7,224 bases of DNA from Endomicrobium sp. GTDB lineage: Bacteria > Elusimicrobiota > Endomicrobiia > Endomicrobiales > Endomicrobiaceae. Numbering within the stretch: position 1 is the first letter of the stretch; every line of letters begins with the position of its first letter. The notes under the pieces are model-generated. The model ran no database searches. It saw only the letters and a program-made list of their open reading frames with translations, and was not told the DNA's origin. A program made the position numbers and the translations under genes. The stretch covers positions 1-7,224 of the forward strand of contig JAISDI010000104.1 in NCBI GenBank assembly GCA_031264895.1, read 5' to 3'. Below are positions 1-6,235 of this stretch, in pieces.

Positions 1-240
1 CCACTTTTTAAAGGGGGTGGACGGAGACAATGTCTCCGGACGGGGGATTTGCCGTATGCGCAAGGTTCTAAATTTCATGTTCAATATACGCAGTGGGTTG
101 ATCCACGTTCGTCGTAAAATAAAAACTTCTTTAGTAAAAGTGGATGCCCGATTACGAACTTCGGGCATGACTAACAGTATTTTAGAAATACCTATCTGTG
201 TCTTTATAATTTTATGAGGGCAAACGTCTGACGGAAAATA
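1..240. repeat. Gene-free left flank with clustered palindromes
   Basis: I see no credible gene here. The first 50 bases are G-rich and hold two hairpins. Bases 1-4 (CCAC) pair with 17-20 (GTGG), with a run of T opposite G between them. Bases 22-28 (CGGAGAC) pair with 32-38 (GTCTCCG) across a 3-base loop. Bases 91-102 (CAGTGGGTTGAT) are the inverse of a motif present twice in the right flank. Bases 144-171 are an exact copy of 7045-7072. The sequence is seen directly; the idea that this is a patch of dispersed intergenic repeats is inference from the shared motifs. Confidence 0.6.
144..171 (-). repeat. 28-bp palindromic repeat, left copy
   Basis: This copy is identical over 28 bases to 7045-7072, in the same orientation. 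Arms ATGCCCGA (144-151) and TCGGGCAT (161-168) form an 8-bp stem around a 9-base loop. Read on the minus strand it begins GTCATGCCCGAAG, so it belongs to the same GTCA-stem-loop-stem family as the palindromes at 7131-7154 and 7200-7224. The function is unknown. It is probably a REP-like dispersed element. Confidence 0.7.
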
Positions 241-244
241 CAAA

Positions 245-287
245 AAAAGAAGGAACTTTTCAGGGGTTGAGAAAAGTTCCTTCTTTT
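245..287 (-). terminator. Strong intrinsic terminator of the porin gene
   Basis: Two perfect 17-base inverted arms (245-261 and 271-287) flank a 9-base loop. Read on the minus strand, the second arm runs directly into seven or more T residues ending at 242. That is a textbook rho-independent terminator about 75 bases after the porin stop codon. On the plus strand the stem is followed by a weaker T-rich stretch (ATTTTGC), so it may also stop transcription entering from the left. Confidence 0.9.
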
Positions 288-362
288 ATTTTGCTTCTGG
301 GACTAATGTCCCTCTTTATATATACGGGGGGACGTATATTCTTTTTAAACTGCTTTTACAAC

Positions 363-1565
363 TTAAAAACTGATCTGTGTTCTTATGCCGAACGTGAAAA
401 TGTCATCGTCGGTAGCATTGCCGCCGCTAGGGGCTATAACATACTGCAAAACCGGAGTTAAAGCTACGTTTTCCGTAAGGGCGAATTTATAGTAAAGTTC
501 CGTCTGTGTTTCCGCATCAGATTTTGAACCATATAACTTTGCCAAATCTTCAGAGATTATATTTTGACCTGCCGCAACTCCCAGCGCATCATTTTCGCGT
601 CCCCATAAAGCTCCATTAAATTGCGCTCCAAAACTCCATGTTATATAGGGAGCATATCCGGTAACGATTGGATCGCCGTTATCATCTTCATCAACTTCAG
701 CGGTATCCGCATCGGGATTTCTGTATCCGAATCTTGCAAACAGCGTAATATTTTCATTTACGGCTTGGTCAAGGCTTGCGCCTATTCCGTAATCCTGAAT
801 TCTTTCACCTTTTAAATCAGGTATGCCTGCTGCATTTGTCCAATATAAAAGTCTGTAATTTCCGGTTTCTCCGAGTTTAAATCCTGCTTCAATAATATTA
901 AAACCGTTAGTATCTATATTGTTAAACTCAAATGAATCCTGATTAAAGTAGGCATAAGTCAAATCCAAAAATTCAAACGGAGAATATGTAGCTCTTAAAC
1001 CTAAAGAATAATCCGGAAAAGCTATAGCGGAATTATTAACAAACATTGAAGCCAAAAACTGTTCCGTTTCATCATTAGCAACTGCGTTTCCGTCAAAATA
1101 TGCAGTCGGATCCATTCTTCCGAAAGTTAATGTCAATTTATCATCAAATAAAGCCTGCTCATACCAGAATTCCGCTATTGTAAAAATGCTTACGGTCGTT
1201 CCGGCATCGCCGTTTAAAGGGCTGTATAGAGATAATTTATCGTTTAATCCTTCCCCTATTGCGCCTTCAAGATGAAAGAAAACGTTTCCGCCATTTTCAA
1301 ATTTTTTGCCAAACTCCAAATCTACGCTTAAAGAACCGTCTATTCTTCCCGCGTCCGAACCGTCATTGGCTTTTGAAACGCCCTGTAAAACAAAAGTTGC
1401 GCCTATATTTGTCTCAATTCCCAAAGCTTCGGAAAGACTGCCGCTTTTCATTTTTGAAACTTCTTCTTTAAGAAGAGCTACCTCTTCTTCAACTGTCAAT
1501 GCAAAAGCGCTGCTTGCGAAAAACAAACATACTGCGGCTGTTACTGCTGCTATACTTCTTTTCAT
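363..1565 (-). CDS. Outer-membrane porin, OprB (carbohydrate porin)-like
   Basis: This encodes a 400-residue outer-membrane porin, predicted to let small solutes cross the outer membrane. Residues 1-22 are a Sec signal peptide with a likely SAFA|LT cleavage site. Residues 25-40 form a short charged heptad-like segment that could help trimerise. The rest alternates like a beta-barrel and ends in a typical C-terminal strand with terminal Phe (FGIRTQISF). OprB-like features are FGRMDPTAYFD near 148-158, WGRENDALGV at 321-330, and the ELYYKF...LTPVLQYVIAPSGG stretch at 356-382. The ATG at 1565 is chosen over an upstream in-frame TTG at 1580 because a GGAGG ribosome site (1574-1578) sits 8 bases before the ATG, whereas the TTG overlaps that site. 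An acidic segment (residues 285-298) looks like an exposed loop. Substrate is unknown; the OprB assignment is from pattern recognition only. Confidence 0.8.
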   Translation of the reverse strand: MKRSIAAVTAAVCLFFASSAFALTVEEEVALLKEEVSKMKSGSLSEALGIETNIGATFVLQGVSKANDGSDAGRIDGSLSVDLEFGKKFENGGNVFFHLEGAIGEGLNDKLSLYSPLNGDAGTTVSIFTIAEFWYEQALFDDKLTLTFGRMDPTAYFDGNAVANDETEQFLASMFVNNSAIAFPDYSLGLRATYSPFEFLDLTYAYFNQDSFEFNNIDTNGFNIIEAGFKLGETGNYRLLYWTNAAGIPDLKGERIQDYGIGASLDQAVNENITLFARFGYRNPDADTAEVDEDDNGDPIVTGYAPYITWSFGAQFNGALWGRENDALGVAAGQNIISEDLAKLYGSKSDAETQTELYYKFALTENVALTPVLQYVIAPSGGNATDDDIFTFGIRTQISF

Positions 1566-1593
1566 TATCAAAACCTCCAAGGTTTATTATTTT

Positions 1594-1619
1594 TCCGGCT
1601 TTTATTTTACCCCGCCGGA
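1594..1619 (-). other. Leader hairpin upstream of the porin
   Basis: Arms TCCGGC (1594-1599) and GCCGGA (1614-1619) form a GC-rich 6-bp stem with a 14-base loop. The hairpin lies 15 bases upstream of the ribosome site on the porin transcript. No T-run follows it on the minus strand, so it is not a terminator. It may stabilise the mRNA or influence translation, as leader hairpins do for some other porin mRNAs; that role is inference. Confidence 0.45.
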
Positions 1620-1632
1620 TAAATTTAGAATT

Positions 1633-1662
1633 ATTGTAATTATTTAGCTTATACTAACTTAA
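1633..1662 (-). promoter_or_regulatory. Candidate porin promoter
   Basis: The best proximal match is TACAAT at 1633-1638 (five of six bases of the -10 consensus). A weak -35, TTAAGT, lies at 1657-1662 with an 18-base spacer. The predicted start is near 1626, about 60 bases before the porin ATG. The metal-repressor-like box at 1644-1662 covers the -35 and most of the spacer, where a bound repressor would block RNA polymerase. The -35 is poor, so confidence is modest. Confidence 0.4.
1644..1662. promoter_or_regulatory. DtxR/IdeR-like operator, proximal copy
   Basis: The sequence TTAGCTTATACTAACTTAA matches the DtxR/IdeR consensus TTAGGTTAGSCTAACCTAA at 15 of 19 positions. With the preceding T it matches the distal copy at 1781-1800 at 17 of 20 positions. 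It overlaps the candidate porin promoter. The consensus is established for iron-dependent repressors of the DtxR family; binding here is inferred. MntR or TroR-type regulators are alternatives. Confidence 0.5.
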
Positions 1663-1674
1663 TGATCAAAATAT

Positions 1675-1707
1675 ATAAGGCAGTGCAAATATGCCTCTCT
1701 GCCTTAT
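1675..1707. other. Hairpin in the porin upstream region
   Basis: Perfect 9-base arms ATAAGGCAG (1675-1683) and CTGCCTTAT (1699-1707) enclose 15 bases, within which GCA and TGC could pair again. On the plus strand the stem is followed by ATC-free T-rich sequence after one C (CTTTTTATTC); on the minus strand by ATATTTTG. It could be a bidirectional weak terminator, or an attenuator if transcription begins at the distal TTGACA at 1761-1766. The structure is seen; its role is open. Confidence 0.5.
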
Positions 1708-1734
1708 CTTTTTATTCTTGCTTTTTAAAGAACA

Positions 1735-1766
1735 ACTATAGTGTGAATTACAGATTTTTTTGTCAA
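1735..1766 (-). promoter_or_regulatory. Possible distal promoter with perfect -35
   Basis: A perfect TTGACA lies at 1761-1766 on the minus strand. The best -10 is TATAGT at 1735-1740, but the 20-base spacer is longer than usual; at 17 bases the hexamer is only CACTAT. It lies 14 bases downstream of the distal DtxR-like box. A transcript from here would enter the 1675-1707 hairpin almost at once and then continue to the porin gene. Confidence 0.25.
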
Positions 1767-1781
1767 ATTAATAAAAATATT

Positions 1782-1800
1782 TTAGTTTAGGCTAACTTAA
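1782..1800. promoter_or_regulatory. DtxR/IdeR-like operator, distal copy
   Basis: The sequence TTAGTTTAGGCTAACTTAA matches the DtxR/IdeR consensus TTAGGTTAGSCTAACCTAA at 17 of 19 positions, including the whole TTAGGCTAAC core. It has dyad symmetry (seven of nine half-site positions). The copy at 1644-1662 is 138 bases away. Two such sites upstream of one gene are hard to dismiss as chance, although the interval is AT-rich. The sequence match is observed; metal-dependent regulation of the porin is inferred. Confidence 0.6.
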
Positions 1801-1814
1801 AACGGCTAAAAAAA

Positions 1815-1837
1815 TAAGTCTTTTAAATAAAGACTTA
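1815..1837 (-). terminator. AT-rich hairpin with T-run, second terminator candidate
   Basis: Perfect 9-base arms TAAGTCTTT (1815-1823) and AAAGACTTA (1829-1837) enclose a 5-base loop. On the minus strand the stem is followed by seven T residues. The stem is low in GC but has the form of an intrinsic terminator. It could be a back-up to the operon terminator at 1989-2030, insulating the porin promoter, or the end of a small untranslated transcript. Confidence 0.6.
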
Positions 1838-1988
1838 CAAACATGGTTTGATTTATTCTTTTGTTTTTTTGATATTTTTCTTCTCAAAAAATATATAAAA
1901 GAGCTTTTGTTAGAGTAGCATAACATTTTTATTTTTTTATGTCAATAGTCCGCGTATGAAATTTATACTATTATATATGTACCTGTAA

Positions 1989-2030
1989 AAACCGCCTGTC
2001 TTGCATTAAAAAATACAAGGCAGACGGTTT
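1989..2030 (-). terminator. Probable terminator of the three-gene operon
   Basis: Fifteen-base arms (1989-2003 and 2016-2030) pair with one mismatch and one G-U wobble around a 12-base loop. The structure begins 17 bases past the stop of the large outer-membrane protein gene. On the minus strand the stem ends in GGTTTTTACAGG, a short T-run partly inside the stem, so efficiency may be incomplete. Confidence 0.6.
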
Positions 2031-2046
2031 ACAATTTAATTATTTT

Positions 2047-5000
2047 CTATTCTACAAATATTTCAACGCGCCTGTTATTTGCTCTTCCTTGAACAGTCGA
2101 ATTTGTGTCTCTTGGCATTGCAGGGCCGAAACCCAGGTACATCATTTTTTCTTCCGGAATATCGTGCAATGTAAATTCGTCATAAACGGCTTTTGCTCTT
2201 GCTTTAGATAACTCCGTATTAAGCAGATCTCCTCCGGTGGAATCTGTATGTCCTTCTATAACTATCCGTTTATAATCGAACTGTTTGATTTCTTCGGCTT
2301 CTCTTGTTATATCTTTTTTCGCAGCATCGGTCAAATCGGCCTTTCCTACGGCAAAACTTGCCATATTTAAGCTGTACGATTTCAATACTGGTTTCTCCCT
2401 TCTCTTCATGGCTTCAATTTTTTGTTCTTCAACAATCCTTTTATCAGTCATATCAATATCTTCAGATTTCATAACAGGCGGTTCCGGAGGAAGAACCGGA
2501 ACGGGCTGTAATTGTGCAACAGGCTGCTGTACATATTGGTAACTGTCATATTCCGGTACTTTGCGCTGTGACGACTTACAGAAAATGAATCTCAATCCTA
2601 TGTTGCCGTATATATTTTCATATTTATTCGCTCCGAAATAACCTGTATTGGCAAATATTTCAAAACTTTTTGTAAGCTTTAATGAAATTCCCGCTCCGAT
2701 CCCGAATTCCAGGTTTCCTTCTTTTGCGCCTCTGGTTTTAAACGAAGCGTTTGTTCCTTCAAAAACATTTTCTATTTCCGGTTCTGAACCGCCTAATAAA
2801 TATTTACCTTCGGCATTGGCATAAAAATTCCATATATCTTCTTCGTAATGCACGCCTGCGCCTATCCTTCCGGCAGTTCTTAAATAATTTCCGCCTTTAA
2901 CATCTAAATTAAAAATTCCCGCTCCGCTTTCTTTAAACGCGCCGTAATTTGCATTGGCTAATTCAAATCCGGCGTAAGGCCTGAATTTCGTATTAAATGC
3001 TATATCGAACTTAAATGCTCCCTCAAGATCAAAGCTTAAAGCAGTGGTTTTGATTTCTGCGTCTGCCGTCGCGTTTGGATAAGGTACGTATCTTTTCGTA
3101 TTAAAAGAATCAAAACTCAACAGCGACAGCGCTTTAAGTTCCCAATCTTCTTTTATGTATCCTGCGTATATGCCTGCTCCGGTTCTTTTTCCGTCGGCTT
3201 TATTTTTTCCCTGTTCTATTGAATCATTATTGAATCTGCCGTATATGCCAAGCATCATATTGCTGTCTTTTATAAACCTGTCATATCCGGCCATAATACC
3301 TGTGGAAGTATCTTTGTAATTTTCCGGAGAATTGTCGTTTTCATTAAAAGTCTGAACGCTGCCTGCTGCCTGTACCCATAAACCGTTGCTTATTGAGTGA
3401 TATTCTTGACGGCAATGATCTCTTATTTTATCGTATATTTCATTATGAGGGTTATCGGTAACGGCATTTCTGATCACATTGGGCAGAAAATATCCTGACA
3501 AATGAGTAAGTATTTCTAGTATATTGTCGGCATTATAAGTTTCAAGATCAGACAAGGCAAGATCCCATGGAGAATTGTCGGCTACGGATTCTGATATTTT
3601 ATCCAAAGCGCTGCCGGTTTCCTGCTGGTTAAAAGTTTCTCCGTCTATTTTTCCAAATTCCGTAGAATTCTTATTTCCGAATATTGACAAAGTGACCCAA
3701 TTCGCATAAGCTTCGCCGAACTCCACGACCGGCGCTTTAGTCAAAATTACGGAAGACGAAATCAACACTGTGCTGAAATCTCCTTCATATTCGCCGTAAT
3801 TTATGAGTTTGTATATTTTTTTCCTAAATTCCGCGCCGGTCATATCATCGGCGGCTTTTATTTCAAGAACGCTTGACGTTGCGTCAAGATTTAACTTTTC
3901 CGAAACGACTATTACGTCATTTTTTGTACGGGAAATATCCATTCCAAGCGCGCCTGAATTATTCAGCGTTTTCATATAAGCAGTATCGATCACTCCGTTT
4001 TCCATATTAAACTTTGCGCCGGTTTCATTATTTACCGTACTTGCGTTCATAAAAGATCCCGCTTTAAGATTAAAAGCTCCTCTTGAAGTTAAATCAAGAG
4101 TGTCAAAACTTCCGTAAAGATTGAAATCTCCGGCGCCGGAAAATTCAAAATATGTAGTCGTATTCGTGCTTCCCGATATGCCGTTATTCATTTCTATAGA
4201 CGTTCCGGCTGCTGCATCAAAATATGCGCTGCCGTACTCATCAAGATAAATTGCATTGTCTTGTCCGTTTGTGGAATTCCCGCGAAATATCGTCTCGCTG
4301 GTTCCTGTAGAAGTCGTGTGAGAGTAGAATGCCGAATATTGCGCAGTACTTGTACTGCCGCGCACATATACCGCTCCGCCTTCGTTATTGGCATGATTGC
4401 TTACGAAATTTCCGTTTATCACATCAACTCTGCCTCCGTCTTCAATGCTTATTGCTCCTCCGGAAACAGCAGCGGAATTGCCGTAAAAATATGCGTATGT
4501 AGAATTAAATTCAACAGACGACGAGCCCGTTACCGCAGCAGCGCCGCCGTTTCTTCCGGCAGTATTGCCCCAAAATGTCGTTGAAGACGCCGTAAAAAAA
4601 GCAACTGCCGAAGCCGTTGTTACGTATAATCCGCCGCCGTCAATATAAGCTCTGTTGTTTCTAAATGCCGCATCCGTTCCGCCAAAGTTCATTACGGTAT
4701 GATTTCCGGAATATATCCCGCCGCCATAATAAGCCGTATTGCCTTCGTTTGCGTTGCCGCCTATCAAAACGTCGCCGAAATCAACCTGACTGCTGTCTGC
4801 CCACAAAAAACCGCCTCTGCCTACTCCGGCATTATTGCCCTGCGCAGTAACTTTTGTCGCGGTAAAATCTGCAAACGCGCCGTATGCCACGTCTACCGCT
4901 CCGGTACCGTATCTATTGTCCGTCATAAAATTATTTTTAAATGTCGTATTTTCTCCCTGAAAAGTTACGCTGGAACCGTATCTTACAAGCAAAGCGCCCA

Positions 5001-5868
5001 CTTCGATGGCGCCGTTGTTACCCTGAAACAGCGTATTTTCTCCCGAAAAAGTAGCCTGAGCTCCATTTGTCATATACATCGCGCCCGCAGAATGCCCCGT
5101 ATTATTTATAAAACTTACGTCTCTCGTAAAATTTATATTGACGGAAGAACCGCTGGAATATATAACTCCGCCTAAACCGTTGTTGTACCCGTCTGAAGAA
5201 ACGGACACATTGCCGGTAAACGTCGCCGTAGCAAAAGTGATCGCGCCTGCATTAGCCGCAGACAAAAATCCTCCGTTTCCCGCCTTCGCGCGGTTACCCG
5301 ACGCGGTCAACTCACTGTTTGAAAAATCTGCGGAAGCTCCGTCGGAAAAAAATAAGGCTCCTCCGCTGTTGGAAGCGGAATTACTACTGAAAGTTATATT
5401 TCCGCTAACGTTAAGACTTGACGAATTGCCAAGCGATATTGCTCCGCCGGACATGCTTGAATGATTTACGTTAAAATACGTAATGCCGTTAATATTTAAA
5501 CCCGAATTTGAACCCATGCTTATTGCTCCGCCGTCAGCCGCATTGTTTCCTCTTACAATAGCGGCGGATGTTATCGCAACGGTAATACCGGGGCTGATAG
5601 TGATCATGTTTCCAAAACTGCTTAAATCGATATTATGTCCGTTTCCGGTAATCGAAAGAGCAGAACTGATATTAATAGTGTACTTGTTTGCGCCAATGTA
5701 AGTGTTTGAGCTTTTAATAATATCATTTTGATTAAGTTCAACGTTGTTTCCGGCTGACAATTGCGTTTCAAACTCATTATAGATAACAACCGGAACCGCA
5801 TGAACGGCTGTACAAAATAAAAAAACTGCCGCCGTTACGGCAGAAAAATAAGAAATTATATGTTTCAT
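2047..5868 (-). CDS. Pmp-like autotransporter fused to an OmpA C-terminal domain
   Basis: This encodes a 1273-residue outer-membrane surface protein. Residues 1-24 are a Sec signal peptide (AVHA|VP). Residues about 110-545 carry about 14 irregular repeats of roughly 30 residues with FxxN followed by GGA[IVL] or close variants (FSSNSASNSGGAL, FYGNSAAVSGGAI, FVSNHANNEGGAV), as in chlamydial Pmp right-handed beta-helices. Residues 636-730 resemble the passenger tail of autotransporters. A helix with the pre-barrel LSG motif (790-792) leads to a barrel from about NGLWVQAAGS (828) to the closing strand YGNIGLRFIF (1087-1096). A Pro-rich linker (1101-1135) and a charged helix precede an OmpA-like domain (1165-1273) with GHTDSTGG, LSKARA and NNRRVEI. 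D1209 and R1224 are spaced like the two peptidoglycan-binding residues of OmpA. Start: AGAGG six bases before the ATG. I see no protease motif. It is probably an adhesin; the ligand is unknown. Confidence 0.9.
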   Translation of the reverse strand: MKHIISYFSAVTAAVFLFCTAVHAVPVVIYNEFETQLSAGNNVELNQNDIIKSSNTYIGANKYTINISSALSITGNGHNIDLSSFGNMITISPGITVAITSAAIVRGNNAADGGAISMGSNSGLNINGITYFNVNHSSMSGGAISLGNSSSLNVSGNITFSSNSASNSGGALFFSDGASADFSNSELTASGNRAKAGNGGFLSAANAGAITFATATFTGNVSVSSDGYNNGLGGVIYSSGSSVNINFTRDVSFINNTGHSAGAMYMTNGAQATFSGENTLFQGNNGAIEVGALLVRYGSSVTFQGENTTFKNNFMTDNRYGTGAVDVAYGAFADFTATKVTAQGNNAGVGRGGFLWADSSQVDFGDVLIGGNANEGNTAYYGGGIYSGNHTVMNFGGTDAAFRNNRAYIDGGGLYVTTASAVAFFTASSTTFWGNTAGRNGGAAAVTGSSSVEFNSTYAYFYGNSAAVSGGAISIEDGGRVDVINGNFVSNHANNEGGAVYVRGSTSTAQYSAFYSHTTSTGTSETIFRGNSTNGQDNAIYLDEYGSAYFDAAAGTSIEMNNGISGSTNTTTYFEFSGAGDFNLYGSFDTLDLTSRGAFNLKAGSFMNASTVNNETGAKFNMENGVIDTAYMKTLNNSGALGMDISRTKNDVIVVSEKLNLDATSSVLEIKAADDMTGAEFRKKIYKLINYGEYEGDFSTVLISSSVILTKAPVVEFGEAYANWVTLSIFGNKNSTEFGKIDGETFNQQETGSALDKISESVADNSPWDLALSDLETYNADNILEILTHLSGYFLPNVIRNAVTDNPHNEIYDKIRDHCRQEYHSISNGLWVQAAGSVQTFNENDNSPENYKDTSTGIMAGYDRFIKDSNMMLGIYGRFNNDSIEQGKNKADGKRTGAGIYAGYIKEDWELKALSLLSFDSFNTKRYVPYPNATADAEIKTTALSFDLEGAFKFDIAFNTKFRPYAGFELANANYGAFKESGAGIFNLDVKGGNYLRTAGRIGAGVHYEEDIWNFYANAEGKYLLGGSEPEIENVFEGTNASFKTRGAKEGNLEFGIGAGISLKLTKSFEIFANTGYFGANKYENIYGNIGLRFIFCKSSQRKVPEYDSYQYVQQPVAQLQPVPVLPPEPPVMKSEDIDMTDKRIVEEQKIEAMKRREKPVLKSYSLNMASFAVGKADLTDAAKKDITREAEEIKQFDYKRIVIEGHTDSTGGDLLNTELSKARAKAVYDEFTLHDIPEEKMMYLGFGPAMPRDTNSTVQGRANNRRVEIFVE

Positions 5869-5890
5869 TTTAGACCTCTTAAATAATACA

Positions 5891-6235
5891 TTATTTACAA
5901 AATTTGCCGAAAACGCACAGCCAAACGCATTTAGGTTTAGAACTTGTATATTCTATTCTGTGCTTTACGCGCCTTGGTATCAAAATATAATCGCCGCGCT
6001 TTAAATCAGCTCTTTTTCCTTTTTCAAACGAAATTTTGGCTCTGCCGCTCAACAATAAAACAAACTCGTCCTGCGGCTGGTCATACCAAAAACCGTCAGG
6101 ACTTTTTGCGCCGTTTGAAACTGTTTTTTCTATTTTAAAAAAATCTTTTTTTGCGATCAAATCAAACGTTTCCACGCCTTTTTGACATTTTATATCTTTA
6201 AATATATTGTGTACAGGTATTTTCAAACTTTTCAC
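5891..6235 (-). CDS. Small single-domain cupin protein
   Basis: This encodes a 114-residue cytoplasmic cupin (single conserved beta-barrel). The signature is FWYDQPQDEFVLLLSG at 49-64, then LKRGDYILIPRRVKHRIEYT at 78-97, typical of a small cupin subfamily with a WYDQ..[DE]E[FW]V first motif. E57, G64, the GD at 81-82, P87 and H92 fit the cupin spacing, but the two histidines of the classic first motif are replaced by residues of the WYDQ segment. Metal binding may therefore be unusual or absent. The start is GTG at 6235, directly after the TAA of the nitroreductase gene, with only a weak AGGA upstream. Translational coupling is therefore likely. No other Met exists in the protein. The ligand and role are unknown; binding a small molecule or serving as a stress or sugar-related enzyme are only generic options. 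Confidence 0.8.
   Translation of the reverse strand: MKSLKIPVHNIFKDIKCQKGVETFDLIAKKDFFKIEKTVSNGAKSPDGFWYDQPQDEFVLLLSGRAKISFEKGKRADLKRGDYILIPRRVKHRIEYTSSKPKCVWLCVFGKFCK

Noticed and set aside
182..210. Plus-strand TATAAT at 205-210 with a weak TTAGAA -35
   Set aside because: It would transcribe into the strong hairpin at 245-287 within about 35 bases and no gene follows; such AT-rich matches are expected by chance.
17..217. Plus-strand reading frame of 66 codons in the left flank
   Set aside because: It starts at GTG inside a palindromic block, runs through the 28-bp repeat, has no ribosome site and no recognisable protein features.
267..461. Plus-strand reading frame with a hydrophobic stretch
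   Set aside because: It begins inside the terminator stem and overlaps the 3' end of the porin gene antisense.
363..1580. Porin start at the TTG at 1580 (405 residues)
   Set aside because: That codon overlaps the GGAGG ribosome site, and starting at 1565 gives a normal signal peptide beginning MKRS.
1306..1647. Plus-strand frame of 113 codons
   Set aside because: It is antisense to the porin 5' end and leader and lacks convincing protein character.
4699..5175. Plus-strand frame of 158 codons inside the autotransporter gene
   Set aside because: It is a shadow of the repetitive, Gly/Asn-rich passenger coding sequence; the minus-strand frame is clearly real.
5138..5464. Plus-strand Pro/Glu/Ala-rich frame of 108 codons
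   Set aside because: Antisense to the passenger; the composition follows from complementing Gly/Ser/Asn codons.
5797..5868. Lipoprotein signal at Cys19 of the autotransporter
   Set aside because: The residues before the Cys (LF) do not fit a lipobox, while AVHA|VP is a good signal peptidase I site and the protein is a barrel.
5882..5960. Internal promoter for the autotransporter within the end of the cupin gene
   Set aside because: A TATTAT hexamer exists near the cupin stop but no reasonable -35 lies at the correct distance, so read-through from 6934-6961 is the simpler explanation.
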